DNA of 38,583 bases from assembly GCA_030697825.1 (NCBI GenBank), contig JAUYOW010000314.1:1-38583 (forward strand). The letters are read 5' to 3'. The stretch is from Gemmatimonadales bacterium (lineage in GTDB: Bacteria > Gemmatimonadota > Gemmatimonadetes > Gemmatimonadales > JACORV01). Positions 31,111 through 38,583 of the stretch are shown here, in pieces (the stretch's first letter is position 1; every line of letters begins with the position of its first letter). The translations under genes and the position numbers were made by a program. The notes below the pieces were generated by a model. The model saw only the letters and a program-made list of their open reading frames with translations. It was not told where the DNA came from and searched no databases.

Positions 31111-32298
31111 CTATTCGTAGGCGGCGATCCCGGTGATATCCTCTCCGAGGATGAGCGTGTGCATGTCGTGCGTGCCCTCGTACGTGTACACGCTCTCGAG
31201 GTTGGCCATGTGCCGCATCGCGGAATACTCGGCCAGGATCCCGTTCGCGCCTAACAGACGGCGCGCCTCGCGGGCACACTCGCACGCCATGTTCACGTTG
31301 TTGCGCTTGGCGAGCGATACCTGCTGCGGCCGCATCGTCCCCTGGTCCTTGAGCCGGCCCAGCTGGAGGCAGAGGAGCTGGCCCTTGGTGATCTCGGTCA
31401 GCATCTGCGCCAGCCGCGCCTGCTGGAGCTGGAACGCGGCGATGGGCTTCTTGAACATCACCCGCTGCTTGCCGTAGCTCAGCGCCTCGGCGTAGCACCC
31501 CATCGCCGCGCCGACCGAGCCCCACGCGATCCCGTACCGCGCCTGCGTGAGGCACATCAGCGGTGACTTGATCCCGCCTGACTTGGGCAGGAGCGCGTCC
31601 TTCGGCACCGAGACGTTCTCGAGCACCAGCTCCGATGTGTCCGAGGCGCGGAGCGAGAGCTTCCCCTTCTGGTCCTTCGCGCTGAAGCCGGGTGTGTCCG
31701 TGGGGACGATGAAGCCGCGAATGGTCGTCGCGTCGTTGAGGTCGCCCGTCTTGGCCCAGATGATGGACACCTGTGCCGTGGAGCCGTTCGTGATCCACAT
31801 CTTGGCGCCGTTCAGGACCCAGCCGTCCTTCGTCTCCCTCGCGGTGGTGATCATGCCGGCGGGATTCGAGCCGTAGTCAGGCTCGGTCAACCCGAAGCAG
31901 CCGATCTTCGCGCCCGACGCGAGCTTGGGGAGCCAGTGTTTCTTCTGCTCCTCAGAGCCGAAGGCGTAGATCGGGTACATGACCAGCGCGCCCTGCACCG
32001 ATGCGAACGAGCGCACGCCGGAGTCGCCGCGCTCCAGCTCCTGCATGATGAGCCCGTACGCGACGTTGTTGAGCCCCGCGCAACCGTACTCCTCCGGGAG
32101 GTTCGCGCCGAAGAAGCCCAGCTCCGCCATTTCCGGCACGAGATGCTTCGGGAACCTCCCTTCGAGGTAGTGCTCGTTGATGACCGGCATGAGCTTGTCG
32201 TCCACCCACTGCCGGACGGTGTCGCGGACGGCGCGCTCCTCTTCCGACAGGAGCGAATCAACGTCGTAGAAATCCACACCTTCGAAACGCGGGGCCAT
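31111..32298 (-). CDS. gcdH: Glutaryl-CoA dehydrogenase-like acyl-CoA dehydrogenase
   Basis: A 395-residue acyl-CoA dehydrogenase. Several blocks match glutaryl-CoA dehydrogenase rather than other acyl-CoA dehydrogenases: VRSFASVQGALVMYPIYAFG (with the Arg near residue 96 that binds the substrate carboxylate), IGCFGLTEPDYGSNP, KGKLSLRASDTSELVLENV, QARYGIAWGSVGAAMGC and TYEGTHDMHTLILG, where the Glu near residue 374 is the catalytic base. The enzyme oxidises and decarboxylates glutaryl-CoA in lysine and aromatic degradation, giving electrons to the EtfAB pair encoded next. ATG 32298 has an AAGGCGAG ribosome site. Substrate is strongly suggested but not proven. Confidence 0.93.
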   Translation of the reverse strand: MAPRFEGVDFYDVDSLLSEEERAVRDTVRQWVDDKLMPVINEHYLEGRFPKHLVPEMAELGFFGANLPEEYGCAGLNNVAYGLIMQELERGDSGVRSFASVQGALVMYPIYAFGSEEQKKHWLPKLASGAKIGCFGLTEPDYGSNPAGMITTARETKDGWVLNGAKMWITNGSTAQVSIIWAKTGDLNDATTIRGFIVPTDTPGFSAKDQKGKLSLRASDTSELVLENVSVPKDALLPKSGGIKSPLMCLTQARYGIAWGSVGAAMGCYAEALSYGKQRVMFKKPIAAFQLQQARLAQMLTEITKGQLLCLQLGRLKDQGTMRPQQVSLAKRNNVNMACECAREARRLLGANGILAEYSAMRHMANLESVYTYEGTHDMHTLILGEDITGIAAYE

Positions 32299-32318
32299 GT
32301 CTCGCCTTCAGTTCGGTG

Positions 32319-33107
32319 TCAGTCCGTTCGCGCCACGCTGGCGCGGCCTTGGGGCGCGCGCACCCGCCGGCGCGCGGAAGGGACCACGCCCACTTCGCTC
32401 GCCTTGCGCCGGAACAGCGGCCCGTGGTCCACTTCGATTCCGTTCTCGTGTTGCCAGAGGTGCACCATCTCGTGGAGGAGCGTGTGCGCCGCTTCCTCCC
32501 ACCCGTGCCGGTCGATGTGCCGGCGGCTGATCGTCAGCTCGTAGGGACGGCCGGTGCCGTGGCGCAGGCCGAGCTGGCCGAGGCGGGTGCTCATCCGTCC
32601 GGAGATCCGAATTGGCAGCTCGGGGAGCGTCCCGCCGAAATGCCGCGCGTTGCAGTCGGCGAAGAGGTGCCGCAGTCGCACCAGCTTCTCGAGATCACCC
32701 GGGCGTGCCCGGTCCACCGACCACCGCCGGCGCGGCGGCCCAGCAACGTGCTCCTCCGCCTTGAACGAGAGGATCTCGTGCTCGGCGGCTCGGCGCGTCT
32801 CTCGGCGGGTGCCCGGCTTCAGGAACCGGACCACGGCCTTGAGCACCCGGTCCGGCGCCTGCGCGTAGCCGCGGTGGATGCTCAGCACCCGCCTGGGCGA
32901 GAGGCTCACCATCACGCTGCGGTTGTCGGTGACGCGCACGCTCCGCAAGTCCTTGAGCCCGAGCGCCTCGAGCCTCCTGGCGAGCAGGACCTCTTCCGGA
33001 AGCGTGATCCTGATCGGCGGCCGCGCGCCGCGGGTCGGAGCATGGGCCGGATCGCGGCCCGTTTCCTGGTCGCTGGTACGCCAACGCACTCCGAGCCTAG
33101 CGCGCAA
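32319..33107 (-). CDS. SprT-like zinc metalloprotease domain protein
   Basis: About 262 residues. The C-terminal half has the SprT/zincin motif LLHEMVHLWQHENG (HExxH about residues 212-216) and a third ligand in DHGPLFRRKASEVG; upstream lie FADCNARHFGGTLPELPIRI and GRPYELTISRR, both typical of SprT-like domains. The N-terminal half is basic (RARLGVRWRTSD, ARRLEALGLKDLRSVRV) and unassigned. The chosen start is TTG 33107, which has AGGAG seven bases upstream inside the end of the previous gene; GTG 33089 is the alternative. Relatives act on DNA-protein crosslinks or have unknown targets. It lies in the operon with icd and a metallophosphoesterase. Confidence 0.8.
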   Translation of the reverse strand: MRARLGVRWRTSDQETGRDPAHAPTRGARPPIRITLPEEVLLARRLEALGLKDLRSVRVTDNRSVMVSLSPRRVLSIHRGYAQAPDRVLKAVVRFLKPGTRRETRRAAEHEILSFKAEEHVAGPPRRRWSVDRARPGDLEKLVRLRHLFADCNARHFGGTLPELPIRISGRMSTRLGQLGLRHGTGRPYELTISRRHIDRHGWEEAAHTLLHEMVHLWQHENGIEVDHGPLFRRKASEVGVVPSARRRVRAPQGRASVARTD

Positions 33108-33921
33108 AGTCTTCTCCTTCCGCCAAACAGAATCGTCCCTTCGCGGCATCGAAGCGATGGATCTCGACCCGGATCCGGTCGGGGCCGATCCGCACGACGT
33201 TGAAGCTCGAAGCCCGCTTCCCCCTGGACCGGGTCGAGAGCGTGCCCGCCGTAGAGACGACCACCCGCCTGCCGGCGCGTTCGATCTTGCCGATCCCTTC
33301 CTCGTGATCGTGGCCGCAGCAGACCACGTCCGCGCCGCATCTCGCGATGCCGTCGAGCGCCGCCTGCGGATGCGCCAGCCCCCAGCGCCGCGACAGCCGC
33401 CCCTTCAGCACGTTGTGGTGGAGGACCAACACTCTGGCCGTCCCCACCGGCGCCGAGCCGAACGCCCGCTCGGCGCGGTCGATCTCGCTCCCCGGCAGGT
33501 GCCCCTTCACGGTGAGATCGCGCAGGTTCCAGGTGAGCGAGCCCGGATGCAGGCCGTGCGCCGAGACCGTGCCGCAGATGACCGCGCCATCGACCGACAG
33601 CGTCGGCCTCAACTCCTCGGAAATGTAGCGCCGATATTTGCGATACCGCGCCGCACCGAGCAGTGGAATCCCGAGCGGTTCACGCCACCATTGGACATCG
33701 TGGTTGCCCGGCACGACGTGCACCGGCGCCAGCGCGGCCGCGAAGCGGAAGAACGCGCGGGCGCGCTGGAGCTCGCCGGCCCGCGCACGCTGGCTGTGGT
33801 CGCCGGAGACGATCGTCGCGGTGGGCGCGAGGTCCGGGAGCTGTGCCTCGACCGCTTCCAACTGCCTGACGTCCGCCAATCCGCCGAAGTGGATGTCGGA
33901 CAAGTGGACGATCGTCGTCAC
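33097..33921 (-). CDS. Calcineurin-like metallophosphoesterase
   Basis: A 274-residue phosphoesterase with the calcineurin motif series: LSDIHFGG (residue 7), VSGDHSQRARAGEL (GD near residue 39), VPGNHDVQWW (about 72), LVLHHNVLKG and CGHDHEEG near residue 200. These bind two divalent metals. The substrate is unknown; relatives include cAMP phosphodiesterases and UDP-sugar hydrolases. GTG 33921 is 13 bp after the icd stop; its end overlaps the start of the SprT-like gene by 11 bp. Confidence 0.9.
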   Translation of the reverse strand: MTTIVHLSDIHFGGLADVRQLEAVEAQLPDLAPTATIVSGDHSQRARAGELQRARAFFRFAAALAPVHVVPGNHDVQWWREPLGIPLLGAARYRKYRRYISEELRPTLSVDGAVICGTVSAHGLHPGSLTWNLRDLTVKGHLPGSEIDRAERAFGSAPVGTARVLVLHHNVLKGRLSRRWGLAHPQAALDGIARCGADVVCCGHDHEEGIGKIERAGRRVVVSTAGTLSTRSRGKRASSFNVVRIGPDRIRVEIHRFDAAKGRFCLAEGEDFAR

Positions 33922-33934
33922 CGGCGGGCTCCCG

Positions 33935-34990
33935 TCAACCCTTCACCCTTTCCGCGACCGCCTTCGCGAACTCCATCGTGCTCGCCTTCCCGCCCAGGTC
34001 CGTCGTACACACCCCATCGTCCCGGATGGTCCGAGTCACGGCGTCCTTCACCTGCCGCCCCGCGTCCAGCTCGCCGAGGTGCTCGAGCATCATGGCGGCG
34101 GCGAGGATCAGCGCCGCCGGGTTGGCCAGCCCCTTGCCGGCGATGTCCGGCGCCGTCCCGTGCACTGCCTCGAAGATCGCCGCCTTGGTCCCGATGTTCG
34201 CGCTCGGCGCCAGGCCGAGGCCGCCGATCAGGCCCGCCATCTGGTCCGACAGGATGTCGCCGAACATGTTGGTCGTCACGATGACGTCGAACTGATCGGG
34301 CTTGATCACCAGCTGCATGGCCGCGTTGTCGATGATCTTGTCGTCGAACTCGATCTTGCCCTCGTACTCACTCGCGATCCCCCGTCCCACCTCGAGGAAC
34401 AGCCCGCTCACCATCTTGAGGATGTTCGCCTTGTGGACGAGCGTGACCTTGCTGCGCCCCTGGTGCAGCGCGTACTCGAAGGCGAACCGCACGATCCGCT
34501 CGCACCCCTGCCTCGTCACGATCGCCAGCGACTCGGCCACGGCCCTGGGATCGTCGCCCACCTGGACGAAGTGCTCTACGCCGGCGTAGAGCCCCTGCGT
34601 GTTCTCGCGCACCAGCACCAGATCGATGTGGTCGTAGGAGCGGAACGGTAGGATGGTCTTGACCGGCCGCAGGTTGGCGTAGAGGTCGAACTCCTTCCGG
34701 AGCGCCACGTTCACCGAGCGGTGGCCGCCGCCCACCGGCGTTGCCAGCGGCCCCTTGAGCGCGATCCTGGTCGCGCGGATCGACTCGATCGCCGGGATCT
34801 GCAGCGTCTCGCCGCGCCGTTCGACCGCGCCCGCCGCACCCGTCTCCTGCCGGTCCCAGGCGAAGTCGATGCCCGTCGCGTCGAGCACGGCGAGGGTCGC
34901 GTCGGTGATCTCGGGGCCGACGCCGTCGCCGGGGATCAGCGTGACGCTGTACGCCTGGAGGGTCGAATGCGTGACCAGGGAAGCGCGCAT
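33935..34990 (-). CDS. icd: Isocitrate/isopropylmalate dehydrogenase family, probably NAD-type isocitrate dehydrogenase
   Basis: A 351-residue beta-decarboxylating dehydrogenase. VTLIPGDGVGPEITDATL, the substrate loop GGGHRSVNVALRKEFDLYAN, LVRENTQGLYAGVEH, the Lys block SKVTLVHKANILKM and the Asp-rich VTTNMFGDILSDQMAGLIGG are intact, as is EAVHGTAPDIAGKGLANP. The Arg/Ser/Asn arrangement (RSVNVALRKEFDLY) and NAD-IDH-like length favour isocitrate over isopropylmalate dehydrogenase; LeuB is a possible alternative. ATG 34990 shares one base with the upstream stop (TGATG) and has GGAGGA upstream. Expected role: isocitrate to 2-oxoglutarate in the TCA cycle. Confidence 0.88.
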   Translation of the reverse strand: MRASLVTHSTLQAYSVTLIPGDGVGPEITDATLAVLDATGIDFAWDRQETGAAGAVERRGETLQIPAIESIRATRIALKGPLATPVGGGHRSVNVALRKEFDLYANLRPVKTILPFRSYDHIDLVLVRENTQGLYAGVEHFVQVGDDPRAVAESLAIVTRQGCERIVRFAFEYALHQGRSKVTLVHKANILKMVSGLFLEVGRGIASEYEGKIEFDDKIIDNAAMQLVIKPDQFDVIVTTNMFGDILSDQMAGLIGGLGLAPSANIGTKAAIFEAVHGTAPDIAGKGLANPAALILAAAMMLEHLGELDAGRQVKDAVTRTIRDDGVCTTDLGGKASTMEFAKAVAERVKG

Positions 34991-35652
34991 CAGTGCATTC
35001 CTCCGACGGCCGCGCCCGCCGCGCCGGCCAGCGCCGCCTCTGCTGTGGATGACGCCGCGCCGACCACCCGGCCGCGCCACAGCACCTCTCCGATACGCGC
35101 ATCCACGACGACCAGGACGTACTCGGCGGTGAGTGCGCCGGGGTGGCCGGTGATCCTCACCACCGCGGGGACGATCGCCATCCGCGCGCCGGTCATGGCG
35201 ACCAGCGTCCGGATGCCCGACCAGAGCGGCTCCGGCACCCGCTGGACCCGCGGGCCGGCTAGATACCCAGTCGGCAGCCGGTCGGGATCAACCCCGAGGG
35301 TCGGAGAGCGCCGCGCCGCCCTGCGCTGCTCCGGGAGCCCCATCCAGCTGACTTCGCGCGCATCCCGCCGGAGGGCCGTATCGAGGGCGGCATTCGCCAC
35401 CTCGATCAGGGCCAGGCGGCGCGCATCGATCTCAGCAAGCCGGTCCGACGAGTCCCCGACCACGATGCCGCCAACCGCCATCAGAAGCGCGCTGGAGCCC
35501 GCCAGAGAGCCAACCGGGAGCGAACCGACTGGGTTAGACGCAAAGGGGTCTTCGGGCGTTACGCGGGCGGACGATCGACTCCCACAACTCCAGAGAGCCG
35601 CTGCCGCTATCGCTACGACACCATATCGACACTTACAAGACATTGGCTTCAC
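34990..35652 (-). CDS. Putative lipoprotein of unknown function
   Basis: A 220-residue protein whose N-terminus (MSCKCRYGVVAIAAAALWSC) resembles a lipoprotein signal with the Cys of a LWSC lipobox near residue 23. The mature part has hydrophobic stretches (SLAGSSALLMAVGGIVVGD), a middle containing GYLAGPRVQRVPEPLW, and a C-terminal beta-like region AEYVLVVVDARIGEVLWRGR resembling the strand pattern of DUF799/GNA1162-like envelope lipoproteins. No firm family. Start is GTG 35652 or ATG 35643. Its stop overlaps the icd start (TGATG), so it is probably cotranscribed with icd. Confidence 0.7.
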   Translation of the reverse strand: MKPMSCKCRYGVVAIAAAALWSCGSRSSARVTPEDPFASNPVGSLPVGSLAGSSALLMAVGGIVVGDSSDRLAEIDARRLALIEVANAALDTALRRDAREVSWMGLPEQRRAARRSPTLGVDPDRLPTGYLAGPRVQRVPEPLWSGIRTLVAMTGARMAIVPAVVRITGHPGALTAEYVLVVVDARIGEVLWRGRVVGAASSTAEAALAGAAGAAVGGMH

Positions 35653-35686
35653 CGCTGGGGGTGGGGCCTAGCTGGAGCGGAAAAAG

Positions 35687-36532
35687 CTAACTGAGGGCTT
35701 GGCCCCCGTCTACGCGAATGATCTCGCCGGTGATGTGGCGCGCCGCGTCGGTACATAGGAACACGATGAGCTGGGCGATGTCGTCCGGCTCCCCCAGCCG
35801 GCCGAGCGGCGTCTGGCCGCGCGCCCGCGCCACGAGCTCCTCGGAGAGGTGCTGGGTGAGCTCGGTCTTCACGAACCCCGGGGCTACGGCGTTGACGTTC
35901 ACGTTGGCCGGCCCCAGCTCCACCGCCGCGGCGTGGGTCAGACCGATGAGGCCCGCCTTGGAGGCGGCATAGTTGGCGACCCCGAAGCCCGGCTTCATGG
36001 CCATGATCGATGCGACGTTCACGATCTTGCCGTAGTGTTGGCCGCGGAAGATGGGCGCCACCGATCTGATCATGTGGAACGCACCGGTGAGATTCGTCTC
36101 GACGACGTCACGCCAGGCCGTCGTGTCGGTCTTCCAGAGTGCCGCGTCGCGCGAGATGCCGGCGTTGTTGACCAGGATGTGGACGCCGCCCAGGGCGTTC
36201 TTCGCCGCCTGAACGAAACGATCCACCTCTTCCAGGCTGCGCACATCGCAGCGGTCGCAGAAGACGGGGACGTTGAGGCTCCTGAGGACGGCCTCGGTCA
36301 TCGCGGCCTGGACCGCCACGTCGCGGCCCGGCAGCTCGACGTAGTTGAACGCGACGCCGCAGCCGCGGCGCGCGAGCTCGAGCGCCGTGGCCCGGCCGAT
36401 GCCGGTGGCGGCGCCGGTGACGATCGCGCCCTTCCCGCGCAAGTCGAACTTCGACCCGGCGGGCTGGGGCTGCTCTTGGTGCGTGACTTCCTCGAGGAGC
36501 GCCGTGACGGCGTCCTGCTGGGGCTTGGGCAC
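35687..36532 (-). CDS. Short-chain dehydrogenase/reductase, FabG-like
   Basis: A 281-residue classical SDR. The NAD(P) motif GAIVTGAATGIGRATALEL is at about residue 35, then VNNAGISRDAALWK (about 120), the catalytic Ser in VNVASIMAMKPGFG and the YAASK tetrad (YxxxK about 190), with PGFVKTELT and RVDGGQALS at the end. A basic/acidic 30-residue N-terminal extension precedes the fold. FabG-type 3-ketoacyl-ACP/CoA reductase is the nearest description; the real substrate is not known. The GTG at 36532 is preceded six bases upstream by a possible -10 (TACTTT). Divergent from cstA. Confidence 0.85.
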   Translation of the reverse strand: MPKPQQDAVTALLEEVTHQEQPQPAGSKFDLRGKGAIVTGAATGIGRATALELARRGCGVAFNYVELPGRDVAVQAAMTEAVLRSLNVPVFCDRCDVRSLEEVDRFVQAAKNALGGVHILVNNAGISRDAALWKTDTTAWRDVVETNLTGAFHMIRSVAPIFRGQHYGKIVNVASIMAMKPGFGVANYAASKAGLIGLTHAAAVELGPANVNVNAVAPGFVKTELTQHLSEELVARARGQTPLGRLGEPDDIAQLIVFLCTDAARHITGEIIRVDGGQALS

Positions 36533-36538
36533 GGCGCG

Positions 36539-36567
36539 AAAGTACGCCTCGGCCAGATGGGCCGCAA
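36539..36567 (-). promoter_or_regulatory. Candidate promoter of the FabG-like gene
   Basis: On the minus strand TTGCGG (36567-36562), 17 bases, TACTTT (36544-36539), then six bases to the GTG. Hexamers match consensus poorly, but the spacing and the distance to the start codon repeat the pattern seen at guaB. Confidence 0.35.
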
Positions 36568-36577
36568 GGCCGGGTCA

Positions 36578-36607
36578 TTGACGGGCCCGAGACCCCAACG
36601 CTATGCT
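36578..36607 (+). promoter_or_regulatory. cstA promoter, predicted very short leader
   Basis: TTGACG (36578-36583), an 18-base spacer and TATGCT (36602-36607) precede the cstA ATG at 36618 by ten bases, placing the expected transcript start three to five bases before the ATG and leaving no room for a Shine-Dalgarno. Hexamers and spacing closely repeat those of the guaB promoter (TTGACG, 18 bases, TATCTT). Confidence 0.55.
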
Positions 36608-36617
36608 AGCCCTCAAC

Positions 36618-38583
36618 ATGCGACCAATCCTGTCCGGACTCGTCTGGGTCGCGGTCGCCGCGCTTGGCGCGCTCGGCTTCGGCGTGATGGCGCTTTCCCG
36701 CGGCGAGACCGTCAGCGCCGCGTGGCTTCTCATCGCCGGCGTCTGCACTTACGTGGTCGCGTTCCGCTTCTACTCGCGCTTCCTCGCAACCAAGGTCTTC
36801 GGGCTCGACGACCGCCGCGCCACGCCGGCGGAACGGCTGAACAACGGCCGCGACTTCGTGCCGACGAACAAGTGGGTGTTGTACGGCCACCACTTCGCGG
36901 CCATCTCGGGCGCGGGGCCGCTCATCGGCCCCGTCCTCGCGGCGCAGTTCGGCTTCCTGCCGGGCACGCTGTGGCTCATCGCCGGGGTGGTGCTGGGCGG
37001 CGCGGTGCAGGACTTCACGATCCTCTTCGCCTCGATGCGCCGCGACGGCAAGTCGCTCGGCCAGATGGCGAAGGAGGAGGTGAATCCGGCCGCCGGGTTG
37101 GCCGCCATGGTCGCCATCCTGGCGATCATGATCATCCTGCTGGCCGTGCTCGCGCTGGTGGTCGTGAACGCGCTGCGCGACAGCCCGTGGGGGCTCTTCA
37201 CCATCGGCTGCACGGTGCCCATCGCCCTCCTCATGGGCTGGTGGATGAAGCGGTTCCGGCCCGGGAAAGTGGCCGAGGCCTCGGCCATCGGCGTGGCGCT
37301 GCTGGTGCTGGCGCTGGTGGGCGGCCAGTGGGTGTCGGAGCATCCCGCGCTCTCGTTCGCCTTCACGTGGTCCGGGACGCAGCTGGCCTGGGCGGTGATC
37401 GGCTACGGCTTCATCGCGTCGGTGCTTCCGGTGTGGATGCTGCTCTGCCCGCGCGACTACCTCTCGACCTTCCTCAAGATCGGGACCGTGCTGGTCCTCG
37501 GCGTGGCGATCCTGATCCTGCTGCCGCCGCTCAGGCTGCCTGCGGTCACCCAGTTTGCCGACGGCTCGGGGCCGGTGTTCGCCGGCAAGCTGTTCCCGTT
37601 CGCGTTCATCACCATCGCCTGCGGCGCCGTTTCGGGGTTTCACTCGCTGGTGGCGAGCGGCACCACGCCCAAGATGGTGACCAAGGAGACCGACGCCCGG
37701 CTCATCGGCTACGGCGGCATGCTGACCGAGTCGTTCGTGGGCCTCATGGCGATGGTCGCGGCGGCGACGCTGGATCCGGGCGTGTACTTCGCGATGAACG
37801 TGGGGCCCGGCATCCTGGGCGGCACGGTCGAGAGCGCCGCGCAGCAGATCGGCGAGTGGGGCTTCACGCTCCAGCCCGAGCAGATGACCGAGTTGGCCCG
37901 CCAGATGGGCGAGACCACGCTGCTTTCGCGCACCGGCGGAGCGCCCAGCCTCGCCGTGGGGATGGCCGGGATCCTCGGCGGGGTCTTTACCGGCCCCGGC
38001 CTCGCGCTCTGGTACCACTTCGCCATCATGTTCGAGGCGCTGTTCATCCTAACCACGGTGGACACGGGGACGCGGGTGGGGCGGTTCATGCTCCAGGAGC
38101 TCGGCGGGCACGTCTGGAAGCCTTTCGGCCGCACCTCGTGGTATCCGAGCATCGTGTTGTCGAGCGCGCTGGTGGTGGGCGGATGGGGCTACTTCCTCTA
38201 TCAGGGCGTGGTGGATCCGCTGGGCGGGATCAATTCGCTGTGGCCGCTGTTCGGGATCGCGAACCAACTGCTGGCGGCCGTGGCCCTCTGCGTGGGCACT
38301 ACGATCATCATCAAGATGGGGAAGGCTCGCTACGCCTGGGTGACCCTGGCGCCGCTGGCCTGGCTCGTCACGGTGACGCTGACTGCCGGCGTTCAAAAGG
38401 TGTTCGCCGCCGACCCCAGACTGGGCTTCCTGGCGCACGCCAGCTCGCTCGTGGGCTCGACCAACGCCGGTGCGGCGCGGATGATCCTCAACGACCGGCT
38501 GGACGCGGGGCTGGCGCTGGCGTTCATGAGTGTCGTGGTGGTGGTGATCGCGGCTTCGGCGAGGGAGTGGTGGATGGTGCTGT
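36618..38583 (+). CDS. cstA: CstA-family carbon starvation/peptide transporter (3' end outside window)
   Basis: The frame runs from ATG 36618 to the last base of the window without a stop, giving 655 residues; family members have roughly 550-700, so little is missing. The N-terminus (MRPILSGLVWVAVAALGALG) is a membrane helix. The family block YGHHFAAISGAGPLIGPVLA (about residue 94) followed by AAQFGFLPGTLW and GGAVQDFTILFASMRRDGKS is unmistakable, and later helices contain FITIACGAVSGFHSLVASGT. CstA/BtsT transporters take up peptides or pyruvate with protons, and some are induced by carbon starvation. The gene is divergent from the FabG-like gene across 85 bp with its own promoter. Confidence 0.95.
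   Translation, partial: MRPILSGLVWVAVAALGALGFGVMALSRGETVSAAWLLIAGVCTYVVAFRFYSRFLATKVFGLDDRRATPAERLNNGRDFVPTNKWVLYGHHFAAISGAGPLIGPVLAAQFGFLPGTLWLIAGVVLGGAVQDFTILFASMRRDGKSLGQMAKEEVNPAAGLAAMVAILAIMIILLAVLALVVVNALRDSPWGLFTIGCTVPIALLMGWWMKRFRPGKVAEASAIGVALLVLALVGGQWVSEHPALSFAFTWSGTQLAWAVIGYGFIASVLPVWMLLCPRDYLSTFLKIGTVLVLGVAILILLPPLRLPAVTQFADGSGPVFAGKLFPFAFITIACGAVSGFHSLVASGTTPKMVTKETDARLIGYGGMLTESFVGLMAMVAAATLDPGVYFAMNVGPGILGGTVESAAQQIGEWGFTLQPEQMTELARQMGETTLLSRTGGAPSLAVGMAGILGGVFTGPGLALWYHFAIMFEALFILTTVDTGTRVGRFMLQELGGHVWKPFGRTSWYPSIVLSSALVVGGWGYFLYQGVVDPLGGINSLWPLFGIANQLLAAVALCVGTTIIIKMGKARYAWVTLAPLAWLVTVTLTAGVQKVFAADPRLGFLAHASSLVGSTNAGAARMILNDRLDAGLALAFMSVVVVVIAASAREWWMVL

Noticed and set aside
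35655-35705. Possible terminator after the FabG-like gene (T-run on the minus strand)
   Set aside because: Minus strand has CTTTTTCC but the only stem before it is four base pairs, GGGC/GCCC, so it is not a convincing hairpin.
36606-38018. A 470-codon minus-strand frame opposite cstA
   Set aside because: Mirror of the cstA codon pattern; low-complexity His/Arg/Asp/Gly sequence without motif.

Overview
The window is about 38.6 kb of GC-rich bacterial chromosome, densely packed, with many adjacent genes joined by ATGA, GTGA or TGATG stop/start overlaps. It holds 36 genes I consider real; the first (M16 peptidase) and last (CstA) are cut by the window edges. Many secreted beta-barrel or envelope proteins have signal peptides ending in A-x-A-Q, the distal futalosine-type menaquinone genes are present, and there is an M61 peptidase and a DUF62 SAM hydrolase. 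This style suggests a Gemmatimonadota-like, respiring, Gram-negative bacterium. That assignment is inference from gene style, not from a marker gene. I see no tRNA, rRNA, insertion sequence, prophage or CRISPR array; this is mostly housekeeping chromosome.

Layout, left to right. (1) 1-1284 (+): 3' part of a non-catalytic M16 subunit, ending at a strong bidirectional hairpin. (2) 5668-1348 (-): an operon menG/ubiE, mqnL (UbiD-type), mqnP (UbiA-type), mqnM (UbiX-type) and a YfcE-type phosphodiesterase, i.e. the late steps of menaquinone synthesis. (3) 5718-9376 (+): ECF sigma factor, a two-helix membrane protein in the anti-sigma position, a membrane protein with a bactofilin-like segment, and an exported LiaF-like protein; a candidate envelope-stress module. 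(4) 13167-9433 (-): nanoRNase/pAp phosphatase, Mrp Fe-S carrier, an exported repeat protein and SAM hydrolase. (5) 14731-13277 (-): APC amino-acid permease with its own promoter and terminator. (6) guaB (-). (7) 17820-16400 (-): exported SH3-type protein and a small helical protein. (8) 17850-28331 (+): a long run with an outer-membrane barrel, TupBC-type oxyanion transporter, QueD-type pterin enzyme, FdhD, second barrel, MobA, MobB, a PBP4-type lipoprotein, MoeA, an M61 peptidase and a small protein. Most of it concerns molybdenum/tungsten uptake and molybdopterin cofactor maturation. (9) 32298-28579 (-): glutaryl-CoA dehydrogenase, EtfB, EtfA and a barrel protein. (10) 36532-32319 (-): FabG-like SDR, lipoprotein, isocitrate dehydrogenase, metallophosphoesterase and SprT-like metalloprotease. 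(11) 36618-end (+): CstA-type peptide transporter.

The genes fit a respiratory lifestyle: the menaquinone operon feeds the quinone pool, EtfAB and GcdH pass electrons from acyl-CoA oxidation toward it, IDH belongs to the TCA cycle, and the Mo/W genes would equip respiratory oxidoreductases encoded elsewhere. The best unexpected signals are regulatory: several good sigma-70-like promoters place the predicted transcript start at or within a few bases of the start codon (guaB, the SH3 gene, cstA), suggesting leaderless mRNAs. Two genes appear to start at a CTG overlapping the preceding TGA stop. I did not find an obviously new multi-gene system; the ECF/LiaF-like/bactofilin-like operon is the best candidate for one that is poorly described.
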